Positions 1 to 5,833 of a stretch of DNA of 5,833 nt are shown here, piece by piece. The translations under genes and the position numbers were made by a program. Each line of letters begins with the position of its first letter. Position 1 is the stretch's first letter. The notes below the pieces were generated by a model. That model searched no databases, was not told the DNA's origin, and worked only from the letters and a program-made list of their open reading frames with translations. The stretch lies in assembly GCA_026984275.1 (NCBI GenBank), contig JALSSM010000005.1:1-5833 (forward strand), in the 5' to 3' direction. Source of the stretch: Gammaproteobacteria bacterium (GTDB taxonomy: Bacteria > Pseudomonadota > Gammaproteobacteria > CAJXQU01).

Positions 1-1188
1 TCACGCCTATATCCATATCCTTTTGAGCGACTGGCTCAAATAAAGCCGGACACAAATTCCCCATCCGGGAAAACACCTGTCGACTTATCGATTGGTGAAC
101 CTAAACATCCAGCACCACAGTTTGTAAAAGATGAGCTGATCAACAAGCTTGGTACAGTGGGGTCTTACCCGACCACACGTGGACATGACTTATTACGGTC
201 GGCGATTTGTGACTGGCTGATCACACGGTTTCATTTACCTGCGGAGAGCATGAAGGCAAATGAAAATGTGTTACCCGTCAATGGCACACGAGAGGCTTTG
301 TTCGCGATTGCACAATGTATCATTGATGAATCCAACACTAACCCGTTAGTTGTTTTCCCTAACCCTTTTTATCAAATCTACGAAGGAGCTACCTTGTTGG
401 CCGGGGCAGAGCCATACTATATAAACTGCCTGAAAGAAAATAATTACCGACCCGATTTTGATCGTGTTTCTGCTGAAACCTGGAGACAGTGTCAGCTTAT
501 TTATCTTTGTTCACCAGGAAATCCTACCGGTGCCGTCCTATCAGAAAAAGACCTGGTCAAATTGATGGATCTTTCCGATCAATATGATTTTGTAATCGCC
601 TCAGACGAATGTTATTCAGAGATCTATTTTGATGAGGAACATCCTCCAACGGGTCTACTGGAAGCGGCAGCAAAATCAGGCCGTACCGATTTCCGCAATT
701 GCCTGGTTTTTCATAGCCTGTCTAAGCGATCTAACCTGCCAGGCCTGCGATCAGGTTTTGTCGCCGGAGATAAAGACCTGATCAAACAGTTTCTGCTCTA
801 TCGTACTTATCATGGCTGTTCCATGCCACTACCGACGCAATATGCGAGTATTGTTGCCTGGCAGGATGAAGTACACGTAAAAGAAAACCGTCAGCAATAT
901 CGTGAAAAATTCGATGTGGTACTTGAAATCCTTGAATCCGTTCTTAAAGTAGAAAAACCAGAAGCCGGTTTTTACCTGTGGCCGGAAGTACCTTTGGATG
1001 ATGTAACGTTTGCAAGTGCGTTGATGAAGACGCAAAATGTCACCGTATTACCAGGCAGCTTTCTGGCTCGATCAGCAAATGGCATTAACCCTGGTGAAAA
1101 TCGTGTGCGTATAGCACTCGTTGCCTCACTTGAAGAAACCGTTGAAGCAGCGAACAGAATTAAAGAATTTATTAATAATTTAGGTTAA
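1..1188 (+). CDS. dapC: Succinyldiaminopimelate transaminase DapC, 5' partial
   Basis: This is a PLP-dependent class I/II aminotransferase of the succinylase branch of lysine and meso-diaminopimelate synthesis. It interconverts N-succinyl-2-amino-6-oxopimelate and N-succinyl-LL-diaminopimelate in the cytoplasm, using glutamate as amino donor. The frame is open from base 1 and encodes 395 residues. The opening residues (SRLYPYPFERL, then DLSIGEPKHPAP) match the usual DapC N-terminus, so only about four to six codons lie outside the window. The GTG at 157 is internal and not the start. Counting from the first codon, visible fold-type I marks are the NGTREALF turn, SPGNPTG with N174, SDECY with D202 and Y205, the Schiff-base lysine K242 in SLSKRSNLPG, R250, and the carboxylate-binding arginine R370 in NRVRIAL. 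The SLSKRSNLPGLRSG signature together with dapD next door makes DapC much more likely than a general aspartate aminotransferase. It is probably the first visible gene of an operon with dapD. Confidence 0.95.
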   Translation, partial: SRLYPYPFERLAQIKPDTNSPSGKTPVDLSIGEPKHPAPQFVKDELINKLGTVGSYPTTRGHDLLRSAICDWLITRFHLPAESMKANENVLPVNGTREALFAIAQCIIDESNTNPLVVFPNPFYQIYEGATLLAGAEPYYINCLKENNYRPDFDRVSAETWRQCQLIYLCSPGNPTGAVLSEKDLVKLMDLSDQYDFVIASDECYSEIYFDEEHPPTGLLEAAAKSGRTDFRNCLVFHSLSKRSNLPGLRSGFVAGDKDLIKQFLLYRTYHGCSMPLPTQYASIVAWQDEVHVKENRQQYREKFDVVLEILESVLKVEKPEAGFYLWPEVPLDDVTFASALMKTQNVTVLPGSFLARSANGINPGENRVRIALVASLEETVEAANRIKEFINNLG

Positions 1189-1197
1189 GAGAAAAAA

Positions 1198-2019
1198 ATG
1201 GAACAACTGGAAAAAATAATAGAAGAAAATTTTGAAAATATTTCTGAGATCACACCGTCTACTGCCAGTAAAGAACTGAAAGATGCGATCGAAGAATGTA
1301 TTAATGGCCTGGATACCGGGACTTATCGCGTTGCTGAGAAAAAAGGTGATGAATGGGTCACAAATCAATGGTTGAAAAAATCTGTCCTACTTTCATTTCG
1401 TGTCAGTGATAATGAAGTCATTCAGGGTGGTCATACAAAATTTTATGACAAGGTTCCTTCTAAATTTGCTGATTACAGCGAAAAAGATTTTCAGGAAAGT
1501 GGCATCAGAGTGGTTCCTGCTGCTACAGCACGACGTGGAAGTTATATCGCTCCAACGACCGTTTTAATGCCCAGCTTTGTCAACATCGGCGCTTATGTTG
1601 ATAGCGGTACCATGGTTGATACCTGGGTGACCGTTGGATCATGTGCTCAGATCGGTAAAAACGTTCATTTGTCGGGTGGTGTCGGTATCGGTGGGGTTCT
1701 GGAGCCTGTACAGGCCGGCCCAACGATCATTGAAGATAACTGCTTTATCGGTGCTCGATCAGAAGTTGTTGAAGGTGTTGTTGTTGGTCGTGGCTCAGTC
1801 ATATCAATGGGTGTCTTTATAGGCCAGAGTACACGTATTCTGAACCGAGAAACCGGTGAAGTCACTTATGGTTATGTTCCACCCGGATCCGTTGTTGTTT
1901 CAGGAAGCATTCCCTCCAGCGATGGCAAATACAGTCTTTATTGTGCTGTGATCGTGAAACAGGTTGATGAAAAAACCCTGGGTAAAGTCGGCATTAACGA
2001 GCTGCTCAGGGATATATGA
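1198..2019 (+). CDS. dapD: Tetrahydrodipicolinate N-succinyltransferase DapD
   Basis: DapD transfers succinyl from succinyl-CoA to tetrahydrodipicolinate, giving N-succinyl-2-amino-6-oxopimelate, the substrate made available to DapC encoded just upstream. The protein has 273 residues; the E. coli enzyme has 274, and the two are alike along their whole length. Residues 1-100 form the helical N-terminal domain, with RVAEKKGDEWVTNQWLKKSV a recognisable stretch. Residues about 105-225 are the left-handed beta-helix of imperfect hexapeptide repeats (VNIGAYV, GSCAQIGKNVHLSGGVGIGG, DNCFIGARSEVVEG). The C-terminal part holds KYSLYCAVIVK and the usual ending GKVGINELLR. D141 and E189 fall at positions reported as active-site acids in the mycobacterial enzyme (from memory). 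Members of the family act as trimers. The ATG follows the dapC stop by 9 bp with a modest purine stretch (AAGAG) before it, consistent with one transcript. It overlaps the next gene by 4 bp. Confidence 0.98.
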   Translation: MEQLEKIIEENFENISEITPSTASKELKDAIEECINGLDTGTYRVAEKKGDEWVTNQWLKKSVLLSFRVSDNEVIQGGHTKFYDKVPSKFADYSEKDFQESGIRVVPAATARRGSYIAPTTVLMPSFVNIGAYVDSGTMVDTWVTVGSCAQIGKNVHLSGGVGIGGVLEPVQAGPTIIEDNCFIGARSEVVEGVVVGRGSVISMGVFIGQSTRILNRETGEVTYGYVPPGSVVVSGSIPSSDGKYSLYCAVIVKQVDEKTLGKVGINELLRDI

Positions 2020-2363
2020 TCCTGTATGGGATAAGCAATTGCGATACGATCAGAAAAGCGAAAAAATGGCTTTCTGATAATATGGTCGCCTATCAATTCC
2101 ATGACTTTCGTAAAGACGGTCTGGAAGCTGATCAGTTGAAACTCTGGATTGATGCGCTGGGTTGGGAAATGCTTTTAAATAAGCGCGGAACAACCTGGCG
2201 TAATCTCTCTCAGTCTGCTCAGGCCGATCTCGATGCAAATAAGGCAGCGGCACTCATGCTGAAATACCCTGCGCTGATCAAGCGGCCTGTCCTTGTCACT
2301 GCAGATGAAATCATTGTCGGTTTTAAGCCTGAAGAATATGTAAAATTAATAAACCAACTTTAA
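2016..2363 (+). CDS. ArsC/Spx-family small protein, YffB type
   Basis: This 115-residue thioredoxin-fold protein belongs to the ArsC/Spx family and is closest in appearance to E. coli YffB. The N-terminal LYGISNCDTIRKAKKWL places one cysteine, C9, where arsenate reductases carry their catalytic cysteine. Spx's CXXC pair is absent; residue 12 is Ile. Other family marks are the FHDFRKDGL segment (28-36), the LLNKRGTTWR segment (53-62) and IKRPVL with R90, followed by the GFKPEEY C-terminal motif. The molecular role of this subgroup is not firmly established; a glutathione-dependent thiol reductase activity has been suggested for YffB. The ATG overlaps the dapD stop (ATGA), with AGGG just upstream, so translation is probably coupled to dapD. 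E. coli yffB lies next to dapE, so the link with diaminopimelate genes recurs, but the sequence does not prove a lysine function. Arsenate reduction is unlikely, since no ars genes are nearby. Confidence 0.93.
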   Translation: MILYGISNCDTIRKAKKWLSDNMVAYQFHDFRKDGLEADQLKLWIDALGWEMLLNKRGTTWRNLSQSAQADLDANKAAALMLKYPALIKRPVLVTADEIIVGFKPEEYVKLINQL

Positions 2364-2385
2364 CGATGGAAGCTTTTTGTTGAAC

Positions 2386-3114
2386 TCAACTCCCCTGCTC
2401 CAGCTTGTTCCATAAACATTGTCCGCCCGATGCCTTGTCCAGTAACTCCATTTGCTGTTGATGCAAAGCTAATTCATTCTCATTCGGCTTAATCACTTTT
2501 AAATTGAGTTTTTGTTCTCTTTTTCTAAGTTGTGACTCAATATTTTCCTGTTTATGTTGTTCATCACTCACAAAAAGGAGATCCACCTGACCACCTGTCA
2601 TGAGTAAATAGACATCAGCAAGGAGCTCTGCATCCAGTAATGCACCATGTAATTCGCGTTGGGCGTTATTTACCTCATAACGCCTGCAGAGTGCATCCAG
2701 GTTATTTTTCTGTCCTGGATGTATTTCACGCGCCAGAATCAGGGTGTCTAGCACCTTGCAACAATCTTCCATTTTCTCAACCTGAAGTCCCTGTTGATCG
2801 ACCAGGGATAGTTCGTAATCAAGGAAACCGATATCAAAAGGTGCGTTATGGATGATCAGTTCCGAATCACGAACAAATTCAATAAATTCATCAACAATTT
2901 CTGAAAAACGAGGTTTATCTTTCAGGAACTCATCCGTTATTCCATGGACTTCCAATGCACCTTCATCAACCTTTCGATCAGGATTGATATAATGGTGAAA
3001 ATGACGATTGGTCAATTTTCGGTTAATCATCTCCACACAACCAATCTCAATGATTCGGTGACCTTCCGAGGTTGAAAGCCCCGTGGTTTCTGTATCCAGG
3101 ACAATTTGTCTCAT
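2386..3114 (-). CDS. dnaQ: DNA polymerase III epsilon subunit, 3'-5' proofreading exonuclease
   Basis: DnaQ is the proofreading subunit of the replicative polymerase core, bound to the alpha (DnaE) and theta subunits. The 242-residue protein has the complete DEDDh exonuclease set: Exo I with D7 and E9 in LDTETTGL, Exo II with D94 in HNAPFDIGFLDYE, and Exo III with H156 and D161 in HGALLDAELLADVY. These match E. coli D12, E14, D103, H162 and D167 after small offsets. After about residue 182 comes a charged, flexible linker rich in Gln and Glu. A C-terminal piece, LLDKASGGQCLWNKL, resembles the end of E. coli epsilon, the part that binds alpha. That argues for the true replicative epsilon and against a stand-alone exonuclease paralogue. 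The ATG overlaps the rnhA stop as ATGA, so dnaQ is probably translated by coupling from the rnhA message. It is the last gene of the leftward run and converges on the lysine operon. Confidence 0.97.
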   Translation of the reverse strand: MRQIVLDTETTGLSTSEGHRIIEIGCVEMINRKLTNRHFHHYINPDRKVDEGALEVHGITDEFLKDKPRFSEIVDEFIEFVRDSELIIHNAPFDIGFLDYELSLVDQQGLQVEKMEDCCKVLDTLILAREIHPGQKNNLDALCRRYEVNNAQRELHGALLDAELLADVYLLMTGGQVDLLFVSDEQHKQENIESQLRKREQKLNLKVIKPNENELALHQQQMELLDKASGGQCLWNKLEQGS

Positions 3115-3566
3115 TCCGACCCCAGTTTGCTCAATAGTTTATCGATACCTTCATTAGCCAGCTGATCGGCAATTTCATTTTCATCATGACCAGAATGGCC
3201 TTTAACCCAGCACCATTCTATGTTATGTCTGGCAGAGGCCTTTTCCAGTCTTTGCCACAAATCCTGATTTTTAACAGGTTTCTTATTCGCCGTCTTCCAG
3301 CCACGTTTTTTCCAGCCATCCAGCCATTTAGTAATCCCATCCTTGACATAGACGGAGTCCGTTGTCAGTTTCACCTGGCATTTGCGTTTGAGGGTTTCCA
3401 ACCCCATGATCGCGGCCATCAGTTCCATACGATTATTGGTTGTATCCAGTTCACCACCTGATAAGCGCTTTTCATGCTGGCCATATCGCATCAGCACCCC
3501 CCAGCCACCCGGGCCAGGATTACCACGGCAGGCACCATCGGTATAAAGCTCTACAGTATCACTCAT
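3111..3566 (-). CDS. rnhA: Ribonuclease HI
   Basis: RNase HI cuts the RNA strand of RNA-DNA hybrids, removing R-loops and helping clear primers. The 151-residue protein (E. coli 155) keeps the catalytic residues at the same numbers as in E. coli: D10 in YTDGACRGNPGPGG, E48 in NNRMEL, D70 in TTDSVYV, H124 in VKGHSGH and D134 in EIADQLA. The basic handle region WKKRGWKTANKKPVKN (about 85-100), used for hybrid binding, is present. The cysteine pattern differs from E. coli and the C-terminus is shorter (ending KLGSE), both common variations. The gene begins 9 bp after the methyltransferase stop with only a weak GAGCGG-like ribosome site. It ends overlapping the dnaQ start by 4 bp. This co-directional order differs from E. 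coli, where rnhA and dnaQ are divergently transcribed. Confidence 0.98.
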   Translation of the reverse strand: MSDTVELYTDGACRGNPGPGGWGVLMRYGQHEKRLSGGELDTTNNRMELMAAIMGLETLKRKCQVKLTTDSVYVKDGITKWLDGWKKRGWKTANKKPVKNQDLWQRLEKASARHNIEWCWVKGHSGHDENEIADQLANEGIDKLLSKLGSE

Positions 3567-3575
3567 GGAATCCGC

Positions 3576-4454
3576 TCATCGTATTGACTCTTTTAAGGAA
3601 TCTCTGACAATTCTTCCATGAATTGTCAGCATATCCCTGTGCTGCGAAAACTCCGGATGAATCAGAGTTTTCCTAAACAATTGTCTGGCACGTGTAGTAG
3701 GTTCAGTCACTCCAGATGCAATGAGCCGACGTCTGATTCTCCATTCTGTTTTTGTTGGGGTTAAAGGAATAAGACGCTTTTTACCAATAATCAGGTACAC
3801 GCCCCCAAACCATGGCCAGAGATAGTTGCCCAATTTTTCCATGAACGTCAATCGTTTCATTATCCAGTTGGAACGTGTTGGTGGGCGAAAGAATAGATGA
3901 CGTGTCTTAATCACTTCGAATCCCAGTAAACTTAACCAGTCTCTAACCCGGTTTGATGTATAAAAATGTCCATTCCATGGTGGCGCATCTCGCCAGGCGA
4001 GTAAAAGATGCCAAAGCCCCCATAAACTGAATGGATTAAATCCTAAAATAAGCAAATGACCTTCACCAATCAGGATCCGTTCAACTTCTCGTAAAATATC
4101 ATGTGGGTCTTCTTCAAATTCCAGTACGTGAGGCAATAACACAACATCGACACTGTTCGCATCGATTGGAAGATGCGTTGAATGGCACACCAGATCATCA
4201 TGAGAACGTGGATCGTACTGAGTAAGATTACATAATACGCGATGTGAGATACGACTGGATCCCAGAAAGTTTCCGTCTTCCAGTGTACCAAGCTGAAGAA
4301 TGTGGTATCCGAATAGATCCGGAAGCTCCTCATCAAGTACGTTTTTTTCTATGTCCAGTAAGGAACTTCCTGCAACGCCCTTAAACCATTCTTTTAATCG
4401 AAGCCTGACGGTCTTTTTGCTTGCAACAGGATTTTCATGATTATTTAATACCAT
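3576..4454 (-). CDS. YafS-like class I SAM-dependent methyltransferase-fold protein
   Basis: This 292-residue protein resembles E. coli YafS and its Pseudomonas counterpart, which occupy the same place beside rnhA, dnaQ and mltD. The class I (Methyltransf_11-like) core is seen in LPIDANSVDVVLLPHVLEF (95-113), the acidic/motif IV region, in the helix DPHDILREVERIL (116-128) and in the strand EGHLLILGFNPFSLWG (131-146). The SAM-binding glycine loop (motif I) is degenerate: ILQLGTLEDG at 52-61 replaces the usual GxGxG. YafS is likewise degenerate there, so activity may be altered or lost, or SAM may be bound differently. A Trp- and Arg-rich middle (150-215) and a basic tail (235-292) follow; the last 34 or so residues look longer than I expect for the family. 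The substrate is unknown. The ATG at 4454 is the only early Met and has a poor ribosome site (an AGGG about 15 bases upstream). The gene is first in a run with rnhA and dnaQ. Confidence 0.87.
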   Translation of the reverse strand: MVLNNHENPVASKKTVRLRLKEWFKGVAGSSLLDIEKNVLDEELPDLFGYHILQLGTLEDGNFLGSSRISHRVLCNLTQYDPRSHDDLVCHSTHLPIDANSVDVVLLPHVLEFEEDPHDILREVERILIGEGHLLILGFNPFSLWGLWHLLLAWRDAPPWNGHFYTSNRVRDWLSLLGFEVIKTRHLFFRPPTRSNWIMKRLTFMEKLGNYLWPWFGGVYLIIGKKRLIPLTPTKTEWRIRRRLIASGVTEPTTRARQLFRKTLIHPEFSQHRDMLTIHGRIVRDSLKESIR

Positions 4455-4472
4455 AGCTGTTAATTTTACCCT

Positions 4473-4518
4473 AATCTGTTAGCAAACAGTGATCAATATT
4501 AAATGAAAAAATCTGTTA
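4473..4518 (+). repeat. 9-bp direct repeat AATCTGTTA upstream of mltD
   Basis: AATCTGTTA occurs at 4473-4481 and again at 4510-4518, 37 bp apart start to start. The second copy ends five bases before the predicted -35 box of mltD, and both lie between the two divergent genes. The first copy also contributes the left arm of a CTGTT-AGCA-AACAG inverted repeat (4476-4489). The positions would suit a regulator site, but the repeat is short, in AT-rich DNA, and no known operator is recognised. Confidence 0.35.
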
Positions 4519-4522
4519 CAAC

Positions 4523-4551
4523 TTGACGTGGGGGAAACTTATCCTTAGCAT
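4523..4551 (+). promoter_or_regulatory. Predicted sigma70-type promoter of mltD
   Basis: TTGACG at 4523-4528 matches the -35 consensus at five of six positions. TAGCAT at 4546-4551 matches the -10 consensus at four of six. The spacer is exactly 17 bp. Transcription would be expected to begin near 4557-4559, on or beside the first ATG of mltD at 4558. There is no TGn extension of the -10 box. This is a sequence match only, and initiation elsewhere is possible. Confidence 0.5.
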
Positions 4552-4557
4552 TGCGCC

Positions 4558-5833
4558 ATGTTTTGGGGAAGCGGATCTGTGATCCGAAGAATAATAACAT
4601 TTCCGGCTGCGATCACAGCACTCATTCTGGCTTCATTACTGAGCGGCTGCCTGCATTCTGTGCCTGTTAAAACCATCGATCCTGTCGCTGACACAGCACA
4701 GGACACCACCCGATATATTGATCATAATCAACAAAGTCAGCCAGCACTGCCGGTGCCAGAAGATCAGGTTGCTGATACTGTTCAGGATGACGTATGGTCA
4801 CACATCCAGAAGAGTGAAAAACTCGACCAGCATGATGATAAATCAAAGAAGCCTGTACAAAAATATCTTCAATCCTATAAAAACAATCAACAGTTCTTTG
4901 ACATTATAGGAACCCGGGCGCAGCCTTATCTTTACTACATTCTCAACGAGCTTGAGAAACGCGAAATGCCGCTTTTCCTTGCTTTGTTACCTATTATCGA
5001 AAGTGGATATAAGACCGATACAACCTCCTCCTGGAAAGCTGCCGGACTCTGGCAAATCATACCTTCGACCGGTAAACATTTTGGACTCAAACAAAACTGG
5101 TGGTATGACGGTCGCCGTGATGTCATAGCATCTACGAAGGCTGCACTGGATTATCTGCAACAACTTCATGATCGTTTTGATGATTGGCCATTAGCACTTG
5201 CAGCCTATAACAGCGGTGGTGCAACTGTTTCAAACGCCATTAAGAAAAACGTAAAACTGGGAAGGTCTACAGACTTCTGGGCGCTGGATCTTCCACCTGA
5301 AACCCGACAATATATTCCTAAGTTAATTGCTTTACAGACCGTCATCTCTTCACCCTCTTCCTTTGGCATAGAACTGGCTCAGATACCTTACGAACCTGCC
5401 ATAAAGTCTGTTGATACCAAAGGCCAGATCCAGCTTGCAAAAGCGGCAGAACTGGCCAACGTTGATCTTGATGAATTAAAAAAACTCAATGCCGGGCATA
5501 AACGCTGGGCAACTGATCCGGATGGTCCTTATCATTTACTCGTTCCTGTCGATTCAGCGGAACGATTTACTTACGCCATCTCCATGCTACCGGATCAAGA
5601 ACGGGTTAAGTGGCAGCACCATGAAATAAAGCCCGGTGAATCACTTTGGACGATTGCCAGAAAATATGAAATTAGTATTCATCTCCTGAAAACAACGAAT
5701 CACTTAAAAACCGACAAACTCCGTGTAGGAAAGAACCTGCTGATACCTGCAGGGGCATTTCCTGAAGCCATTGTTTCTGTTGCAACTGACAACTCTCCCA
5801 AAATTCCTGTGTTACAGGATAATAAATACCGTG
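4558..5833 (+). CDS. mltD: Membrane-bound lytic murein transglycosylase D (lipoprotein), 3' partial
   Basis: MltD cleaves the MurNAc-GlcNAc bond of peptidoglycan, leaving 1,6-anhydroMurNAc ends, and acts in the periplasm tethered to the outer membrane. The frame is open to the window edge (425 codons, no stop), so the C-terminus is missing. Numbered from the ATG at 4558, residues 1-30 form a lipoprotein signal with lipobox LSGC (lipid cysteine C31). The next residue is Leu, not Asp, which favours outer-membrane sorting. A Gln- and Asp-rich linker follows to about residue 105. The SLT domain (about 120-260) shows QPYLYYILNELEKREMP, catalytic E148 in LPIIESGY, GLWQIIPSTG (163-172), AAYNSGG ending at 221, and RQYIPK (250-255). 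One LysM domain, HEIKPGESLWTIARKYEIS through LLIPAG, spans about 355-399; E. coli MltD has two, and a second could lie beyond the edge. An alternative start is the GTG at 4579, which keeps a full signal peptide (C24). The gene diverges from the methyltransferase run. Confidence 0.95.
   Translation, partial: MFWGSGSVIRRIITFPAAITALILASLLSGCLHSVPVKTIDPVADTAQDTTRYIDHNQQSQPALPVPEDQVADTVQDDVWSHIQKSEKLDQHDDKSKKPVQKYLQSYKNNQQFFDIIGTRAQPYLYYILNELEKREMPLFLALLPIIESGYKTDTTSSWKAAGLWQIIPSTGKHFGLKQNWWYDGRRDVIASTKAALDYLQQLHDRFDDWPLALAAYNSGGATVSNAIKKNVKLGRSTDFWALDLPPETRQYIPKLIALQTVISSPSSFGIELAQIPYEPAIKSVDTKGQIQLAKAAELANVDLDELKKLNAGHKRWATDPDGPYHLLVPVDSAERFTYAISMLPDQERVKWQHHEIKPGESLWTIARKYEISIHLLKTTNHLKTDKLRVGKNLLIPAGAFPEAIVSVATDNSPKIPVLQDNKYR
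4565..4586 (+). promoter_or_regulatory. Alternative mltD start: purine-rich site, GTG 4579 and hairpin
   Basis: GGGGAAG at 4565-4571 lies seven bases before an in-frame GTG at 4579-4581, a usable ribosome-site spacing, whereas the ATG at 4558 has no recognisable ribosome site. From the GTG the protein would begin MIRRIITF, a normal basic signal-peptide start. A perfect inverted repeat, CGGATC (4572-4577), loop TGT, GATCCG (4581-4586), encloses this GTG. It could fold in RNA as a 6-bp stem with a three-base loop and limit initiation there, or it may be a chance pairing within the coding sequence. Confidence 0.35.

Larger units (their letters stand above)
4455..4557. promoter_or_regulatory. Divergent intergenic region between methyltransferase gene and mltD
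   Basis: This is the only substantial noncoding stretch in the window (103 bp, AT-rich). It must hold the promoters for the leftward methyltransferase-rnhA-dnaQ run and for mltD, unless dnaQ and rnhA also have internal promoters. A clear sigma70-like promoter faces right (4523-4551). For the left-facing run I see only partial matches: a TTGATC box (bases 4496-4491 read on the minus strand) and a TAAAAT box (4468-4463), 22 bases apart, which is too far for a standard promoter. The region also contains a 9-bp direct repeat and a short inverted repeat, listed separately. Confidence 0.6.

Noticed and set aside
157..1188. dapC starting at GTG 157 (343 residues)
   Set aside because: The frame is open to base 1 and the upstream residues match the conserved DapC N-terminus, so this GTG is internal.
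2379..2390. Inverted repeat GTTGA-AC-TCAAC at the convergent junction as a terminator
   Set aside because: The loop has only two bases, the stem is AT-rich, and neither strand has a T tract downstream of it: the T run precedes it on + and reads as A on -.
2640..2855. 71-codon plus-strand reading frame opposite dnaQ
   Set aside because: It is antisense to the conserved Exo II-Exo III region of dnaQ and its translation resembles no family.
4070..4336. 88-codon minus-strand reading frame inside the methyltransferase gene
   Set aside because: It lies wholly within a well-supported coding region in another frame and shows no recognisable domain.
4463..4496. Minus-strand promoter TTGATC / TAAAAT for the methyltransferase run
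   Set aside because: The boxes are 22 bases apart, too far for a standard sigma70 promoter, and closer pairings match the consensus poorly.
4718..4909. 63-codon plus-strand frame within the mltD linker
   Set aside because: It overlaps the mltD frame, which continues through with a signal peptide, catalytic domain and LysM, so this is an out-of-frame shadow.
1..5833. Hidden defence, mobile or novel biosynthetic system
   Set aside because: All but a small fraction of the window is accounted for by conserved housekeeping genes in tight runs; no transposase, integrase, repeat array or unexplained long reading frame was found.

Overview
The window carries ordinary chromosomal housekeeping genes of a gammaproteobacterium. 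DapC, DapD, RNase HI, the DNA polymerase III epsilon subunit and an MltD-type transglycosylase all resemble the proteins known from Escherichia coli and Pseudomonas. The neighbourhood methyltransferase - rnhA - dnaQ, divergent from mltD, is closer to the Pseudomonas arrangement than to E. coli, where rnhA and dnaQ are divergent. Base composition looks moderate and even. I see no mobile element, phage gene, tRNA, rRNA or CRISPR array. I cannot name a genus.

Left part (1-2363, + strand): a tight lysine/peptidoglycan-precursor operon. It holds dapC (missing only its first few codons at the window edge), then dapD 9 bp later, then a small ArsC/Spx-like (YffB-type) protein whose ATG overlaps the dapD stop as ATGA. 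DapD succinylates tetrahydrodipicolinate and DapC transaminates the product, giving two successive steps toward meso-diaminopimelate.

Middle part (2386-4454, - strand): a three-gene run transcribed leftward. It consists of a YafS-like SAM-methyltransferase-fold protein, rnhA (9 bp later) and dnaQ (4-bp ATGA overlap with rnhA). It ends 22 bp from the convergent lysine operon, and no obvious terminator lies between them.

Right part (4455-5833): a 103-bp divergent intergenic region, then mltD on the + strand, running off the right edge. The region contains a good sigma70-like promoter for mltD. Its predicted transcription start falls on or next to the first ATG of mltD, which raises the possibility that translation really begins at a GTG seven codons later. 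That GTG has a purine-rich ribosome-binding-like stretch in front of it and lies in a perfect 6-bp hairpin. The gene gloB, which sits between the methyltransferase and mltD in E. coli and Pseudomonas, is absent here.

I found no evidence of an undescribed defence, mobile or biosynthetic system. The observations worth a second look concern the mltD start region, the intergenic repeats, translational coupling of rnhA-dnaQ and dapD-yffB, the loss of gloB, and the atypical methyltransferase.
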